From NCBI RefSeq assembly GCF_027587205.1, contig NZ_JAPDOD010000024.1:88497-152496 (forward strand): 64,000 nt of DNA, given 5' to 3'. The stretch's first letter is position 1, and every line of letters starts with the position of its first letter. This document shows, in pieces, positions 57,232-64,000 of the stretch. The notes below the pieces were generated by a model. That model had not been told where the DNA came from and ran no database searches. It saw nothing but the letters and a program-made list of their open reading frames with translations. A program made the position numbers and the translations under genes. The DNA is from Solirubrobacter ginsenosidimutans. GTDB taxonomy: Bacteria > Actinomycetota > Thermoleophilia > Solirubrobacterales > Solirubrobacteraceae.

Positions 57232-58394
57232 TGAGCGCGCTGTCGGCGATCGCCGTGGGTGCCACGCTCGCCGCCTTCCCAGTGGGCGCCGGGCTGGAGC
57301 GCACCCCGAGCGGGCCGGCGACGCTGACCAGCACCAAGACCGAAACCGTCGCGATGGTTGGCGCCGTGCCTGCGGCGCCGTACGACTCGTCCTCGCGAGT
57401 GGTGATGAACTGGACGGTCACGGTCGGACCCGGCGGCCGCGCAGGTGTCGTGGGGCCGGTGGTCGGTGGGGTCGCGTACGACCCGGTCGACCTTCCGTCG
57501 ACGCCCGGGACCTACACGTTCCCCGCGCCCCGCGTGCGCCTGGCGCTACCGCTCGGCCTGGTGCAGGAGACCGGGGAGCACGCGATCGTGACCCGCGAGG
57601 CGTGCCGGCCGCAGATCGACCGCGCCAGCGATCCGTGCGAGACGTCCTGGCTGGACATCCAGCGCGCGGGCCAGCCGGACCTCCGCGATCGCGGCGCCCA
57701 GCTCGCGCTGGCGTGGACCTCTGAGCCGGACGTCGACGGAGACCTGCGCGGCGATCTGACCGAGGACCGCACCGACCTGCGCGTCAGCGCGCTGCCCACG
57801 CGCGAGCCCGACGGCCGCCTGCGGCTCGACGTGACCCTGACCAACGCCGGCGCGCTCACGGCCGACCTGCCCTCGCTCGACACCTCCTGGCTCGCGGGCG
57901 CGCGCTGGGAGGGCGGGTGCTTGCCGAGCAGCGCCGGGGCGCGCTGCGTGTCACCGCCGCTCGCCCCAGGCGAAACGCGCGTGTTCTCGGTCCACGCCGA
58001 GGATCCGGACGCCACCACCGCGACGATCACCGCCCGCGCCGAGGGCGAGGACCTCGCGCCGGGAGACAACTCGACCGCGCTTGCCTTCGCACCCGCCGCG
58101 CCCTTCGCGGTCGTGACGGCCAAGGCACAGTCGCTCAGCCGCGGGATCAAGGTGCGCCTGAGCGCCGTCCGCCCAGGCCCCGCGCGCGTGACGGTGGCGT
58201 TCACCGTGCGCGGGCATCTGGTCAAGCTCGCCCGCACCGTCACGCTCGCGCCCTACGTCCCGCGCACCATCACCCTCCGCGCCACGGGGGCGAAGCTGCG
58301 CTCCCTGCGCCGCCACGCGCCGGTCAAGGGCGAGATCACCGTCCGCACACCCGGCGCGGTGAACGCCGTTTCGGCGGCGACGAGGGTCAGCTAG
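57231..58394 (+). CDS. Secreted protein, second of two tandem paralogues
   Basis: A 387-residue homologue of the preceding gene, its start overlapping the stop (TGATG). It keeps GTYTFPAPRVRL, the Asp-rich loop EPDVDGDLRGDLTEDRTDLR, a CARDB-like VTLTNAGALTADLPSLDTSW and the final TVAFTVRGHLVKLARTVTL. The N-terminus (LSAIAVGATLAAFPVGAG) is a weaker signal peptide than in the first copy. The similarity through the full length indicates gene duplication. The stop codon is followed by repeat R3. Confidence 0.82.
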   Translation: MSALSAIAVGATLAAFPVGAGLERTPSGPATLTSTKTETVAMVGAVPAAPYDSSSRVVMNWTVTVGPGGRAGVVGPVVGGVAYDPVDLPSTPGTYTFPAPRVRLALPLGLVQETGEHAIVTREACRPQIDRASDPCETSWLDIQRAGQPDLRDRGAQLALAWTSEPDVDGDLRGDLTEDRTDLRVSALPTREPDGRLRLDVTLTNAGALTADLPSLDTSWLAGARWEGGCLPSSAGARCVSPPLAPGETRVFSVHAEDPDATTATITARAEGEDLAPGDNSTALAFAPAAPFAVVTAKAQSLSRGIKVRLSAVRPGPARVTVAFTVRGHLVKLARTVTLAPYVPRTITLRATGAKLRSLRRHAPVKGEITVRTPGAVNAVSAATRVS

Positions 58395-58396
58395 CT

Positions 58397-58628
58397 GTGG
58401 GACGAAAGTCAACTGCGCCGGGTGGGGGAGGGCGCCCTCCGGGTCTGCCTGCCGCCGTCCGCCGCCACGACCGAGCAAACCACCACCGGTCGCGAGGGGG
58501 TGCTGCACAAACGTTCCCCCTGTGGGCACAAACGTGAAGCACCCCCATCGACGCGCCAACTCGACCAGTGCGAACCTGATCGAAACGCGCGAACCGGCCG
58601 CCAAACGCGCGCGGTCAACCATGGCGAC
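58397..58628. repeat. Dispersed modular repeat, copy R3
   Basis: It begins 2 bp after the stop codon of the secreted paralogue with GTGGGACGAAAGTCAACTGC, matching R4 (inverted, ending 61248) and R1. Next come a palindrome GGAGGGCGCCCTCC, and an outer stem GGGGGTGC/GCACCCCC (58496-58545) also present in R4. The right module CGCGCCAACTCGACCAGTGC and onward to ATGGCGAC (about 58555-58628) is shared with R4 and R2. The 85 bp from there to 58713 show nothing recognisable. Confidence 0.85.
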
Positions 58629-58713
58629 TGGGACAGGGCGTGCGGGGGCCGCACTTTCGTTCCTCCGTGGCGGGCACCAACGGATTGGGCTAGGCCGGCC
58701 GTCGAAGACGCGG

Positions 58714-59289
58714 TTAGGGGCGGAACTCGCGCTCGCCGATCCCGATCGCGCGCACGGCGGGCTCGCCCTCGACGACGCGGATCGGCAGCTCCTCGCCGCC
58801 GAGCCACGCGCGCAGGCGCTCGGCGTCGCCGGCGACCTCGACCCACGTGAGGCCTCCCGCGCCGCCCTCGGCGCCGGGCCGCGGCCCGGTGCGGTTGGCG
58901 CCGATGAAGAACGGCAGGGTCGGCTCGCGCAGCGCCTCGACGACGCCGGTCACGTACGCCTCGAGCGTGTCGCGTTTGACGGTCAACAGCGGCGTGCCGT
59001 TACGCTCCGCGACCGCGTGGATGTCGTCGACCTGCACGGCGTAGCCGACCAGGCCTTCGACCTCGAGCACGTCGAGCAGCACTTCCCCGAACGGGTTCCC
59101 CGCCGCTTCCTCGCGATCGTGGATCGCCATCAGCTCGAGGTAGCCGCCCCCGAGCGGGACGATGCGGTTGTGCGAACCCTGCCCGACGTGACGCCCGCCG
59201 GGCCGGACCTCCAGACCGAGCTCCTGCTCGATCCGCCGCTGGGCGACGTCGAGGTCCGCGGTGCCGTAGATCACGTGGTCGAGGCGCAT
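58714..59289 (-). CDS. VOC-superfamily (glyoxalase-like) protein
   Basis: A 191-residue protein. MRLDHVIYGTADLDVAQRRI starts the fold with His4, GSHNRIVPLGGGYLELMAIH provides the mid-domain Glu, and LVGYAVQVDDIHAVAERNGT starts the second repeat, which ends LTWVEVAGDAERLRAWLGG. This is the Glyoxalase_3-like subfamily of unknown substrate. It is divergent from the YCII gene across 105 bp. Confidence 0.88.
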   Translation of the reverse strand: MRLDHVIYGTADLDVAQRRIEQELGLEVRPGGRHVGQGSHNRIVPLGGGYLELMAIHDREEAAGNPFGEVLLDVLEVEGLVGYAVQVDDIHAVAERNGTPLLTVKRDTLEAYVTGVVEALREPTLPFFIGANRTGPRPGAEGGAGGLTWVEVAGDAERLRAWLGGEELPIRVVEGEPAVRAIGIGEREFRP

Positions 59290-59336
59290 TCGCGACAACC
59301 TACATGGAGCGCCGACGCGCCAACTCGGGACGGGTG

Positions 59337-59363
59337 TGTCGGGTCCCGGAGGCCCGGCGCGTC
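59337..59363 (+). promoter_or_regulatory. Probable ECF42-type promoter of the YCII/sigma operon
   Basis: TGTCGG (59337-59342), 17 bp, CGTC (59360-59363), with the YCII ATG 31 bp further on. This agrees with the TGTCGA -35 and C-rich CGTC -10 reported for ECF42 sigma factors, the class encoded by the second gene of this operon. Autoregulation is inferred, not shown. Confidence 0.55.
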
Positions 59364-59394
59364 GTCGCACTGAAACCAACCCTGACGGAGGACG

Positions 59395-59754
59395 ATGACC
59401 ATGCAGTACCTGCTGACGATGACGTACCGCGACGGCGAGGGCCCGGAGGAGGGCACGCCCGCCTATGACGCCGAGATGGAGGTCTGGGGCGCGATCAACC
59501 GCGAGCTGCGCGAGTCGGGCCAGGTGCTCGGGGCGAGCGGGCTCAAGCCCGAGACGGCGACGACCGTCCGCTCCCGCGACGGCGAGGCCGTGATCACCGA
59601 CGGGCCGTACGCCGAGACCAAGGAGATCCTGTTCTCCTTCTACATGCTCGACGTCGAGGACCTCGACGCCGCGATCGCCATCGCGCGCAGGCTGCCGGCC
59701 ACGGCGTACGGCTCGGTGACCATCACGGCGATGGTCGGGCTCGAGCTGCGGTGA
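59395..59754 (+). CDS. YCII/DGPF-domain protein
   Basis: A 119-residue protein with the DGPF motif (ITDGPYAETKEILFSFYMLD) and MQYLLTMTYRDGEGPEEG at its start. DGPF proteins are almost always encoded next to ECF42 sigma factors, as here, and are the sigma factor's main targets. The biochemical function is unknown. The ATG follows a GGAGG site and the stop overlaps the sigma start (GTGA). Confidence 0.95.
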   Translation: MTMQYLLTMTYRDGEGPEEGTPAYDAEMEVWGAINRELRESGQVLGASGLKPETATTVRSRDGEAVITDGPYAETKEILFSFYMLDVEDLDAAIAIARRLPATAYGSVTITAMVGLELR

Positions 59755-60944
59755 GCGCGAGCTCGCTCGAGCGGGCGTTCCGCGACGAGCGCGCGACGGT
59801 TCTGGCGACGATCACGCGCCGCCTGGACGGCAACCTGGCGCTCGCCGAGGACGCCGTCCAGGACGCGTTCGTCGCCGCGGCGATCGAGTGGGACCGCCGC
59901 GGCGTGCCGGAGCGACCCGGCGCGTGGCTGACGACCGCCGCGTGGCGCAAGGCGCTGGACCGGCTCCGCCACGAGAAGGTCGTCGCCGCGTACGCCCCCG
60001 AGCTGGTGGCCGACGTGCACCACGACGAATTCGACTTCGACGCCTCCGCGCTGGACGACGACCAGCTGCGGATGCTCTTCACCTGCTGCCACCCGGCGCT
60101 GGCGCCCGAGGCGCGGATGGCGCTCACCCTGCGCAGCGTCGCCGGGCTGACCGTGCCCGAGATCGCGCGCGCCTTCCTCTCCACCGACAGCGCGATGGAG
60201 CGGCGGCTGACGCGGGCGCGCGACAAGGTCACCGACGCGCGGATCCCGTTCCGGGTGCCGGCCGACGATGTGCTGCCGGAGCGCCTCGCGGGCGTGTTGC
60301 GGGTCGTCTATCTGGTGTTCAACGAGGGCCACGCGGCAACGCGCGCCGAGCTACGGACCGAGGCGCTGCGCCTCGCCCGCCTGCTCGTGCGGCTGATGCC
60401 CGACGAGGCCGAGGCCCACGGCCTGCTGGCGCTGCTGCTCCTGACCGATGCGCGGTCCGCGGCGCGGGTGGACGAGCGCGGGCTCGTGTCCCTGATCGAG
60501 CAGGACCGCTCGCTCTGGGACGGAGCGGCGATCGCCGAGGGCGTCGCCGTGCTGGAGCGCGCGCTGCGGCTGCCGCGGCCGAGCGCGTACGCGATCCAGG
60601 CGGCGATCGCCGCGTTGCACGACCAGGCGCCGGCGTTCGCCGACACCGATTGGGCCCAGATCGCCGGGCTCTACGGCGAGCTGGCGCGTCACGATCGCTC
60701 GCCGGTGGTCACAGTCAACCGGGCCGTGGCGATCGGCTTCGCCGCAGGGCCGGAGGCGGGCCTGGCCGCGCTGCCCGACGACCCCCGGCTCGCCCGCTAC
60801 CAGCCGCTGCACGCCGCCCGCGCGGAGCTGTTGCGCCGCGCGGGCGACGTGGCGGGGGCGGAGGCAGCACGGCAGGTCGCGATTGAGCTCTCGTCGAGTG
60901 AGGCGGAACGCGAGGCGCTGCGCCGGGTTGGCCGCCGTGGTTGA
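59751..60944 (+). CDS. ECF42-type sigma factor with C-terminal TPR-like domain
   Basis: A 397-residue sigma factor. Region 2 (TRRLDGNLALAEDAVQDAFV, RPGAWLTTAAWRKALDRLRH) and region 4 (LTLRSVAGLTVPEIARAFLS, AMERRLTRARDKV) are followed by a helical DUF6596/TPR-like domain (GVLRVVYLVFNEGHAATRAE through AALPDDPRLARYQPLHAARA). The large C-terminal extension replaces an anti-sigma factor in the ECF42 class. GTG 59751 lies in a GTGA overlap with the YCII gene. The stop codon lies in the edge of repeat R4. Confidence 0.95.
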   Translation: MSASSLERAFRDERATVLATITRRLDGNLALAEDAVQDAFVAAAIEWDRRGVPERPGAWLTTAAWRKALDRLRHEKVVAAYAPELVADVHHDEFDFDASALDDDQLRMLFTCCHPALAPEARMALTLRSVAGLTVPEIARAFLSTDSAMERRLTRARDKVTDARIPFRVPADDVLPERLAGVLRVVYLVFNEGHAATRAELRTEALRLARLLVRLMPDEAEAHGLLALLLLTDARSAARVDERGLVSLIEQDRSLWDGAAIAEGVAVLERALRLPRPSAYAIQAAIAALHDQAPAFADTDWAQIAGLYGELARHDRSPVVTVNRAVAIGFAAGPEAGLAALPDDPRLARYQPLHAARAELLRRAGDVAGAEAARQVAIELSSSEAEREALRRVGRRG

Positions 60945-61248
60945 CGGTGCGCGTTTGAGGGTCTGAGCGCGGGTTTCGATCAGAGTCGCACTGGTCGAGT
61001 TGGCGCGCGGGTGGGGGTGCGGAACGAGAGCTGCCTGCGAGGCAGCTCTGGTTACACACCCCCTCGCGGCCCGTGGATCGGCGCGCGTGAGAACGCACTT
61101 TCTGTCTCCGTGGCCCGTACCTTGACGGTCAGTCTCGACCACGCGCGAGGTGGGGAGCCCGGCCACCAAGCGAGATCACGGCAGCCAGGAACGGGTGGCA
61201 CCAAGAAGCGGCCCCCTCCCCACCCGGAGCAGTTGACGTTCGTCCCAC
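60931..61248. repeat. Dispersed modular repeat, copy R4 (inverted)
   Basis: Read on the minus strand from 61248, it starts at the MFS stop codon with GTGGGACGAACGTCAACTGC (left module, as in R3). A stem CGGGTGG/CCACCCG follows, then ACGGGCCACGGAGACAGAAA onward (shared with R2), then the outer stem GGGGGTG/CACCCCC enclosing a perfect hairpin AGAGCTGCCT-CGC-AGGCAGCTCT, and finally the right module to 60931, shared with R2 and R3. It fills the whole gap between the convergent sigma and MFS genes. Confidence 0.85.
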
Positions 61249-62636
61249 TAAACGGCCGCCGAGCCCTCCGCGAGCGGCGCCGACCGTGTCGCACGGCTGC
61301 GCGCCGGCAGCGCCGCCGCGCACAGGGCGCCGGCGAGGGAGAACGCCGAGGCGACCAGCAGGGCGCGCTGGAACCCGTCCGCGAACGACGTGTACCCGCC
61401 CGCTCCCGCGAACACCGCGACGGTGATCGCGATCCCGAACACGCCGCCGAGCTCGCGCAGGGTGCTATTGACGCCCGCGGCCTTGCCCACGTGCTCGGCG
61501 GACACCGCGTTGACCGCGGAGCTGATCGTCGCCGGGATCGCCATCGAGACACCCGCGCCCGCAATCATCAGCGGCGGGATCATCTGCACGTAGCTCGCGT
61601 TGTCCGAGACGAGCGCGACCCACGAGAACCCGATCGCCTGCAGCGCGAGCCCGGCGCCCATGAACCGGCGCGGGCCGTAGCGGTCGACGAGCGTCCCCGC
61701 CACCGGCGCGACGAAGAACAGCGTCGCCGTCCACGGCAACAGCCGCAGCCCGGCGCCGAGCGGCCCGAGCCCGAGCACGGTCTGCAGGTACTGGGCGAGG
61801 AAGAAGACCGCGCTGAACAGCGCCGCGATCATCAGGAAGCTCGCGCCGTTGCCCGCGCTGAAGGCCCGCTCGCGGAACAGCGAGGGCGGGAGCATCGGCG
61901 TGGTGGCGCGCCGCTCCCAGCCGACGAACGCGGCGAGCAGGACAACGCCCGCGGCGATCGAGGCGACCACCTCGGCGCTGCCCCACCCGGCGCCGTTGCC
62001 GCGCACCAGCCCCCACACGATGCCGAATCCGGCGCCGGTGATCAGTGCCAGGCCGGGGAAGTCGAGCGCGTCGTCGCTGCCGCGCGACTCGGGGATCCGG
62101 AGCAGGACGAGCGGGATCGCGAGCAGGCCGATCGGCACATTGATCCAGAAGATCCACTGCCAGGCGAGGCCTTGGGCGACGGCCCCGCCGATCACGGGAC
62201 CGGACGCGACCGCCAGCCCGGTCAGGCCCTGCAGCGCGCCCATCGCCGACCCGCGCTTCTCGGGCGGGAACGCGGCGCCGACGAGGGTCAGCGCGAGCGG
62301 CATGACCGCCGCCGCGCCCATGCCCTGGATGGCGCGGGCGACGATCAGCGTGCCCGCGTCCGGCGCGAGCGCGCAGGCCGCGCTCGCGAGTGAGAAGAGC
62401 GCCAGGCCGGCGGTGAACAGGCGGCGCCGCCCGAAGCGGTCCCCGAGCGCCGACGCCGTCATCAGCAGCACCGCGAAGCTCAGGTTGTAGGCGTTGACCG
62501 TCCATTCGAGCTGTTCGACGCTTGCCTTGAGGTCAAGGCGGATGGTGGTCAACGCGGTCGAGACGACGAGGGTGTCGAGCGCGACCATGAAGGAGGCCAC
62601 GGCGGCGAGCGCCAGGACCCAGGAGCGTTGTGTCAT
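61248..62636 (-). CDS. MFS drug exporter, EmrB/QacA (DHA2) type
   Basis: A 462-residue proton-driven exporter with 14 predicted helices. Family motifs are ALDTLVVSTALTTI (motif D1-like), GDRFGRRRLFTAGLAL (motif A), IVARAIQGMGAAAVMPLALT (motif B) and ASGPVIGGAVAQGLAWQWIF (motif C). The second half includes LVDRYGPRRFMGAGLALQ. It is divergent from the ECF sigma gene and shares a mirrored promoter region with it, so its expression is probably sigma-controlled. The substrate is unknown. Confidence 0.94.
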   Translation of the reverse strand: MTQRSWVLALAAVASFMVALDTLVVSTALTTIRLDLKASVEQLEWTVNAYNLSFAVLLMTASALGDRFGRRRLFTAGLALFSLASAACALAPDAGTLIVARAIQGMGAAAVMPLALTLVGAAFPPEKRGSAMGALQGLTGLAVASGPVIGGAVAQGLAWQWIFWINVPIGLLAIPLVLLRIPESRGSDDALDFPGLALITGAGFGIVWGLVRGNGAGWGSAEVVASIAAGVVLLAAFVGWERRATTPMLPPSLFRERAFSAGNGASFLMIAALFSAVFFLAQYLQTVLGLGPLGAGLRLLPWTATLFFVAPVAGTLVDRYGPRRFMGAGLALQAIGFSWVALVSDNASYVQMIPPLMIAGAGVSMAIPATISSAVNAVSAEHVGKAAGVNSTLRELGGVFGIAITVAVFAGAGGYTSFADGFQRALLVASAFSLAGALCAAALPARSRATRSAPLAEGSAAV

Positions 62637-62640
62637 GGTC

Positions 62641-62704
62641 CGGTTAGACGGGAGCGCCGCCCGGAATCCACCGATGAGTTTGGGTCGCGCCGCCCGTCTA
62701 ACCG
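62641..62704. promoter_or_regulatory. Mirrored divergent promoters of the MFS and ECF sigma genes
   Basis: 12-bp inverted arms CGGTTAGACGGG (62641-62652) and CCCGTCTAACCG (62693-62704) flank 40 bp. Each arm therefore places CCCGTCTAACCG just upstream of a start codon (MFS ATG 62636, sigma ATG 62708). CGTC looks like an ECF -10, and similar TGRRTT hexamers (TGGATT and TGAGTT) lie 14 bp before both. The transcripts would be nearly leaderless. Confidence 0.6.
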
Positions 62705-62707
62705 TTC

Positions 62708-63571
62708 ATGAGCTCCCTGCTCCTCGCTCAAGCCCAGGCCGGGGACGAGCGCGCCTTCCGCGCCCTGGTCGCGCCCTACCGTCGCGCGCTGGAAGTCCAC
62801 TGCTATCGCATGCTCGGCTCGATCCACGACGCCGAGGACGTCACCCAGGACACCCTGCTGCGGGCGTGGCGCGCGTTCAGTCGCTTCGAGCGGCGCTCGT
62901 CGGTCGAGACCTGGCTCTACCGGATCGCGACCAACGCCTGCCTCGACGAGCTCGAGAAGCGCCCGCGCCGCGAGGTCGAGCCGTACCCGGACTCACGGCT
63001 CCAGGACGCTGACACCTCGATCGCCGATCCGGCCGCGCGCTACGCCCTGCACGAGGGCATGGAGCTCGCGTTCCTGACCGCGATCCAGCGCCTGCCCGGC
63101 CGCCAGCGCGCGGTCCTGATCCTGCGCGACGTCCTCGGCTGGTCCGCCGCCGAGACGTCCGAGCTGCTCGACACCACGAACACCGCCGTCAACAGCGCGC
63201 TGCAGCGCGCGCGGGCGACGATCGAGGCCGAGGCGCCCGCGCACCGCGTCGCCCCCGGCCGCGGCTTCCAGCGCGAGCTCCTGCGCCGCTACGTCGACGC
63301 GTGGGAACGGGCGGACATGAGCGCGCTGGTCAAGCTGATCCGCGAGGACGCCGTGATGACGATGCCGCCGCAGCCCGCTGTGATCGGCGCGCGCGCGATC
63401 GTCGCCTTCTTCGACGACAAGTGCGGCGCGGTCTACGCCCCGACGCCGACGTGGGTCAACGGCCACCCGGCGATCGAGCTCCGCGAACCCTCGGGCGAGC
63501 TGCACCGCCTGCTGATCCTCACACTCGACGACGAGGCCGTGACCGCCATCTACGCGTACTCACCGGGCTAG
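62708..63571 (+). CDS. ECF sigma factor with C-terminal SnoaL-like domain (SigX5/TIGR02960-like)
   Basis: A 287-residue sigma factor. Region 2 is ERAFRALVAPYRRALEVHCY, MLGSIHDAEDVTQDTLLRAW, ETWLYRIATNACLDELEKRP. Region 4 is RLPGRQRAVLILRDVLGWSA, then TSELLDTTNTAVNSALQRAR. The last 90 residues form a SnoaL/NTF2-like domain (LLRRYVDAWERADMSALVKL, REDAVMTMPPQPAVIGARAI) that in this class binds region 2/4 or a ligand. No anti-sigma gene is present. The stop overlaps the convergent LuxR gene. Confidence 0.94.
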   Translation: MSSLLLAQAQAGDERAFRALVAPYRRALEVHCYRMLGSIHDAEDVTQDTLLRAWRAFSRFERRSSVETWLYRIATNACLDELEKRPRREVEPYPDSRLQDADTSIADPAARYALHEGMELAFLTAIQRLPGRQRAVLILRDVLGWSAAETSELLDTTNTAVNSALQRARATIEAEAPAHRVAPGRGFQRELLRRYVDAWERADMSALVKLIREDAVMTMPPQPAVIGARAIVAFFDDKCGAVYAPTPTWVNGHPAIELREPSGELHRLLILTLDDEAVTAIYAYSPG

Positions 63572-64000
63572 CTGGTCGGCGCGCTCGACGGCGCGGGCGA
63601 CGTCGACCCGGGATGACACGCCGAGCTTGTGGAAGAGGTTGCGGAGGTGGGTCTCGACCGTCTTCGTGCTCAGGTAGAGCTCGGCGGCGATCTCGGCGTT
63701 CGTGCGCCGGTCGACGACGAGGCGGGCGATCTGCAGCTCGCGCTCGGTGAGCGAGCCGATCAGCGACCCGTCCCCCGCCGCCCGCGTGCGCCGGTAGCGG
63801 GTGCGCCGGCCGAGCCGTCGCAGCTCGCGCTCGCAGGCGTCCCGATGGCCGAGGGCCTCGCAGCGCTCGAACTCCTCCGCGGCGCGCTCGAGCTCCGCCG
63901 CCGCCCGCTCGGCCTCGCCCGCGGCGGCGAGCGCGCGCCCGGCGAGCGCGCGGGAGAGCGCGGCCTCCACCGGCGCGCCGACCTCGGCGAACGCCGCGGC
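63560..64000 (-). CDS. LuxR-family transcriptional regulator (N-terminus cut by window edge)
   Basis: The C-terminal 147 residues or so are visible. A helical repeat region (ALAAAGEAERAAAELERAAE) resembling the TPR end of LAL/MalT-type regulators is followed by the LuxR helix-turn-helix LTERELQIARLVVDRRTNAE, IAAELYLSTKTVETHLRNLF and HKLGVSSRVDVARAV. The frame is open through position 64000, so this is the 3' part of a longer gene, probably an AAA-type LuxR regulator. It converges on the sigma gene with a 12-bp overlap. Confidence 0.9.
   Translation of the reverse strand, partial: AAAFAEVGAPVEAALSRALAGRALAAAGEAERAAAELERAAEEFERCEALGHRDACERELRRLGRRTRYRRTRAAGDGSLIGSLTERELQIARLVVDRRTNAEIAAELYLSTKTVETHLRNLFHKLGVSSRVDVARAVERADQLAR

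Noticed and set aside
58420..58850. Coding frames in the repeat region around R3
   Set aside because: Similar frames in R2-R4 simply reflect shared repeat DNA, and none has a supported start or conserved protein motif.
59308..59332. Fifth copy of the dispersed repeat (GACGCGCCAACTCG match to R3)
   Set aside because: Only 14 bp match, and the site lies between divergent, not convergent, genes; could be chance or a fragment.

Overview
The window is about 70% G+C, gene-dense, and carries chromosomal housekeeping genes (mfd, mazG, eno, a divIC/ftsB-type gene, two tRNA genes) mixed with many secreted or membrane-anchored proteins that have Pro/Thr-rich stalks. G+C, codon use, frequent GTG/TTG starts, an orphan csrA, selD, several ECF sigma factors and actinobacterial-type regulators point to a deep-branching actinobacterium, most likely class Thermoleophilia (Solirubrobacter/Conexibacter-like). 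This placement is inference; no 16S gene is present. I see no prophage, IS element, CRISPR array or plasmid signature, so this reads as chromosome backbone.

Layout. 1-4.7 kb: secreted deacetylase-like protein (cut by the left edge), a SAM methyltransferase and a secreted glycerophosphodiester phosphodiesterase. 4.7-12.2 kb: co-directional core block mfd, parvulin-type foldase lipoprotein, mazG, eno, divIC-like, small hypothetical. 12.2-19.1 kb: GNAT, HTH/coiled-coil protein, csrA, nuclease lipoprotein, ACT-malic enzyme, aldolase-like protein, carboxylate-amine ligase, degenerate rhomboid. 19.1-23.6 kb: PadR-controlled FtsX-type ABC exporter and selD. 23.6-25.9 kb: tightly coupled five-gene operon ending in a CsaA-like protein. 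26-27.6 kb: a sigma factor fused to an anti-sigma-like and membrane segment. 27.7-35.5 kb: tRNA-Leu, a ThDP enzyme, Ppx/GppA, a D-2-hydroxyacid dehydrogenase, an SDR, a CoA-binding protein and initiator tRNA. 35.7-43.8 kb: VOC protein, LysE-type exporter, two unknown proteins, patatin, and a GAF-PP2C-ATPase/STAS partner-switch pair. 43.8-47.8 kb: copper operon (YcnI, CopC-CopD, an unknown secreted protein) divergent from a c-type cytochrome lipoprotein. 47.8-58.4 kb: DEAD-box helicase, GTPase, cyclopropane synthase and desaturase, C5-epimerase-like lipoprotein, acyl-CoA ligase, and two tandem secreted paralogues. 58.7-64 kb: VOC protein, YCII/ECF42 pair, MFS exporter divergent from a second ECF sigma with a SnoaL-like domain, and a LuxR-type regulator cut by the right edge.

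Two features stand out. First, a modular dispersed repeat occupies four of the five convergent gene gaps longer than about 90 bp (25.9, 35.5, 58.4 and 61.0 kb). Copies share different subsets of modules, form hairpins and start at or contain the stop codons of neighbouring genes. The fifth such gap (31.55-31.90 kb) holds a different, strongly structured element with a 54-nt internal repeat. Second, three consecutive copper-operon genes encode secreted proteins whose predicted signal-peptide cleavage exposes an N-terminal histidine, as in His-brace copper sites. The first of the three belongs to no family I recognise. Other notable points are operator and promoter sites at padR and the ECF genes, a possible ATA start, and two small genes (53 and 54 residues).
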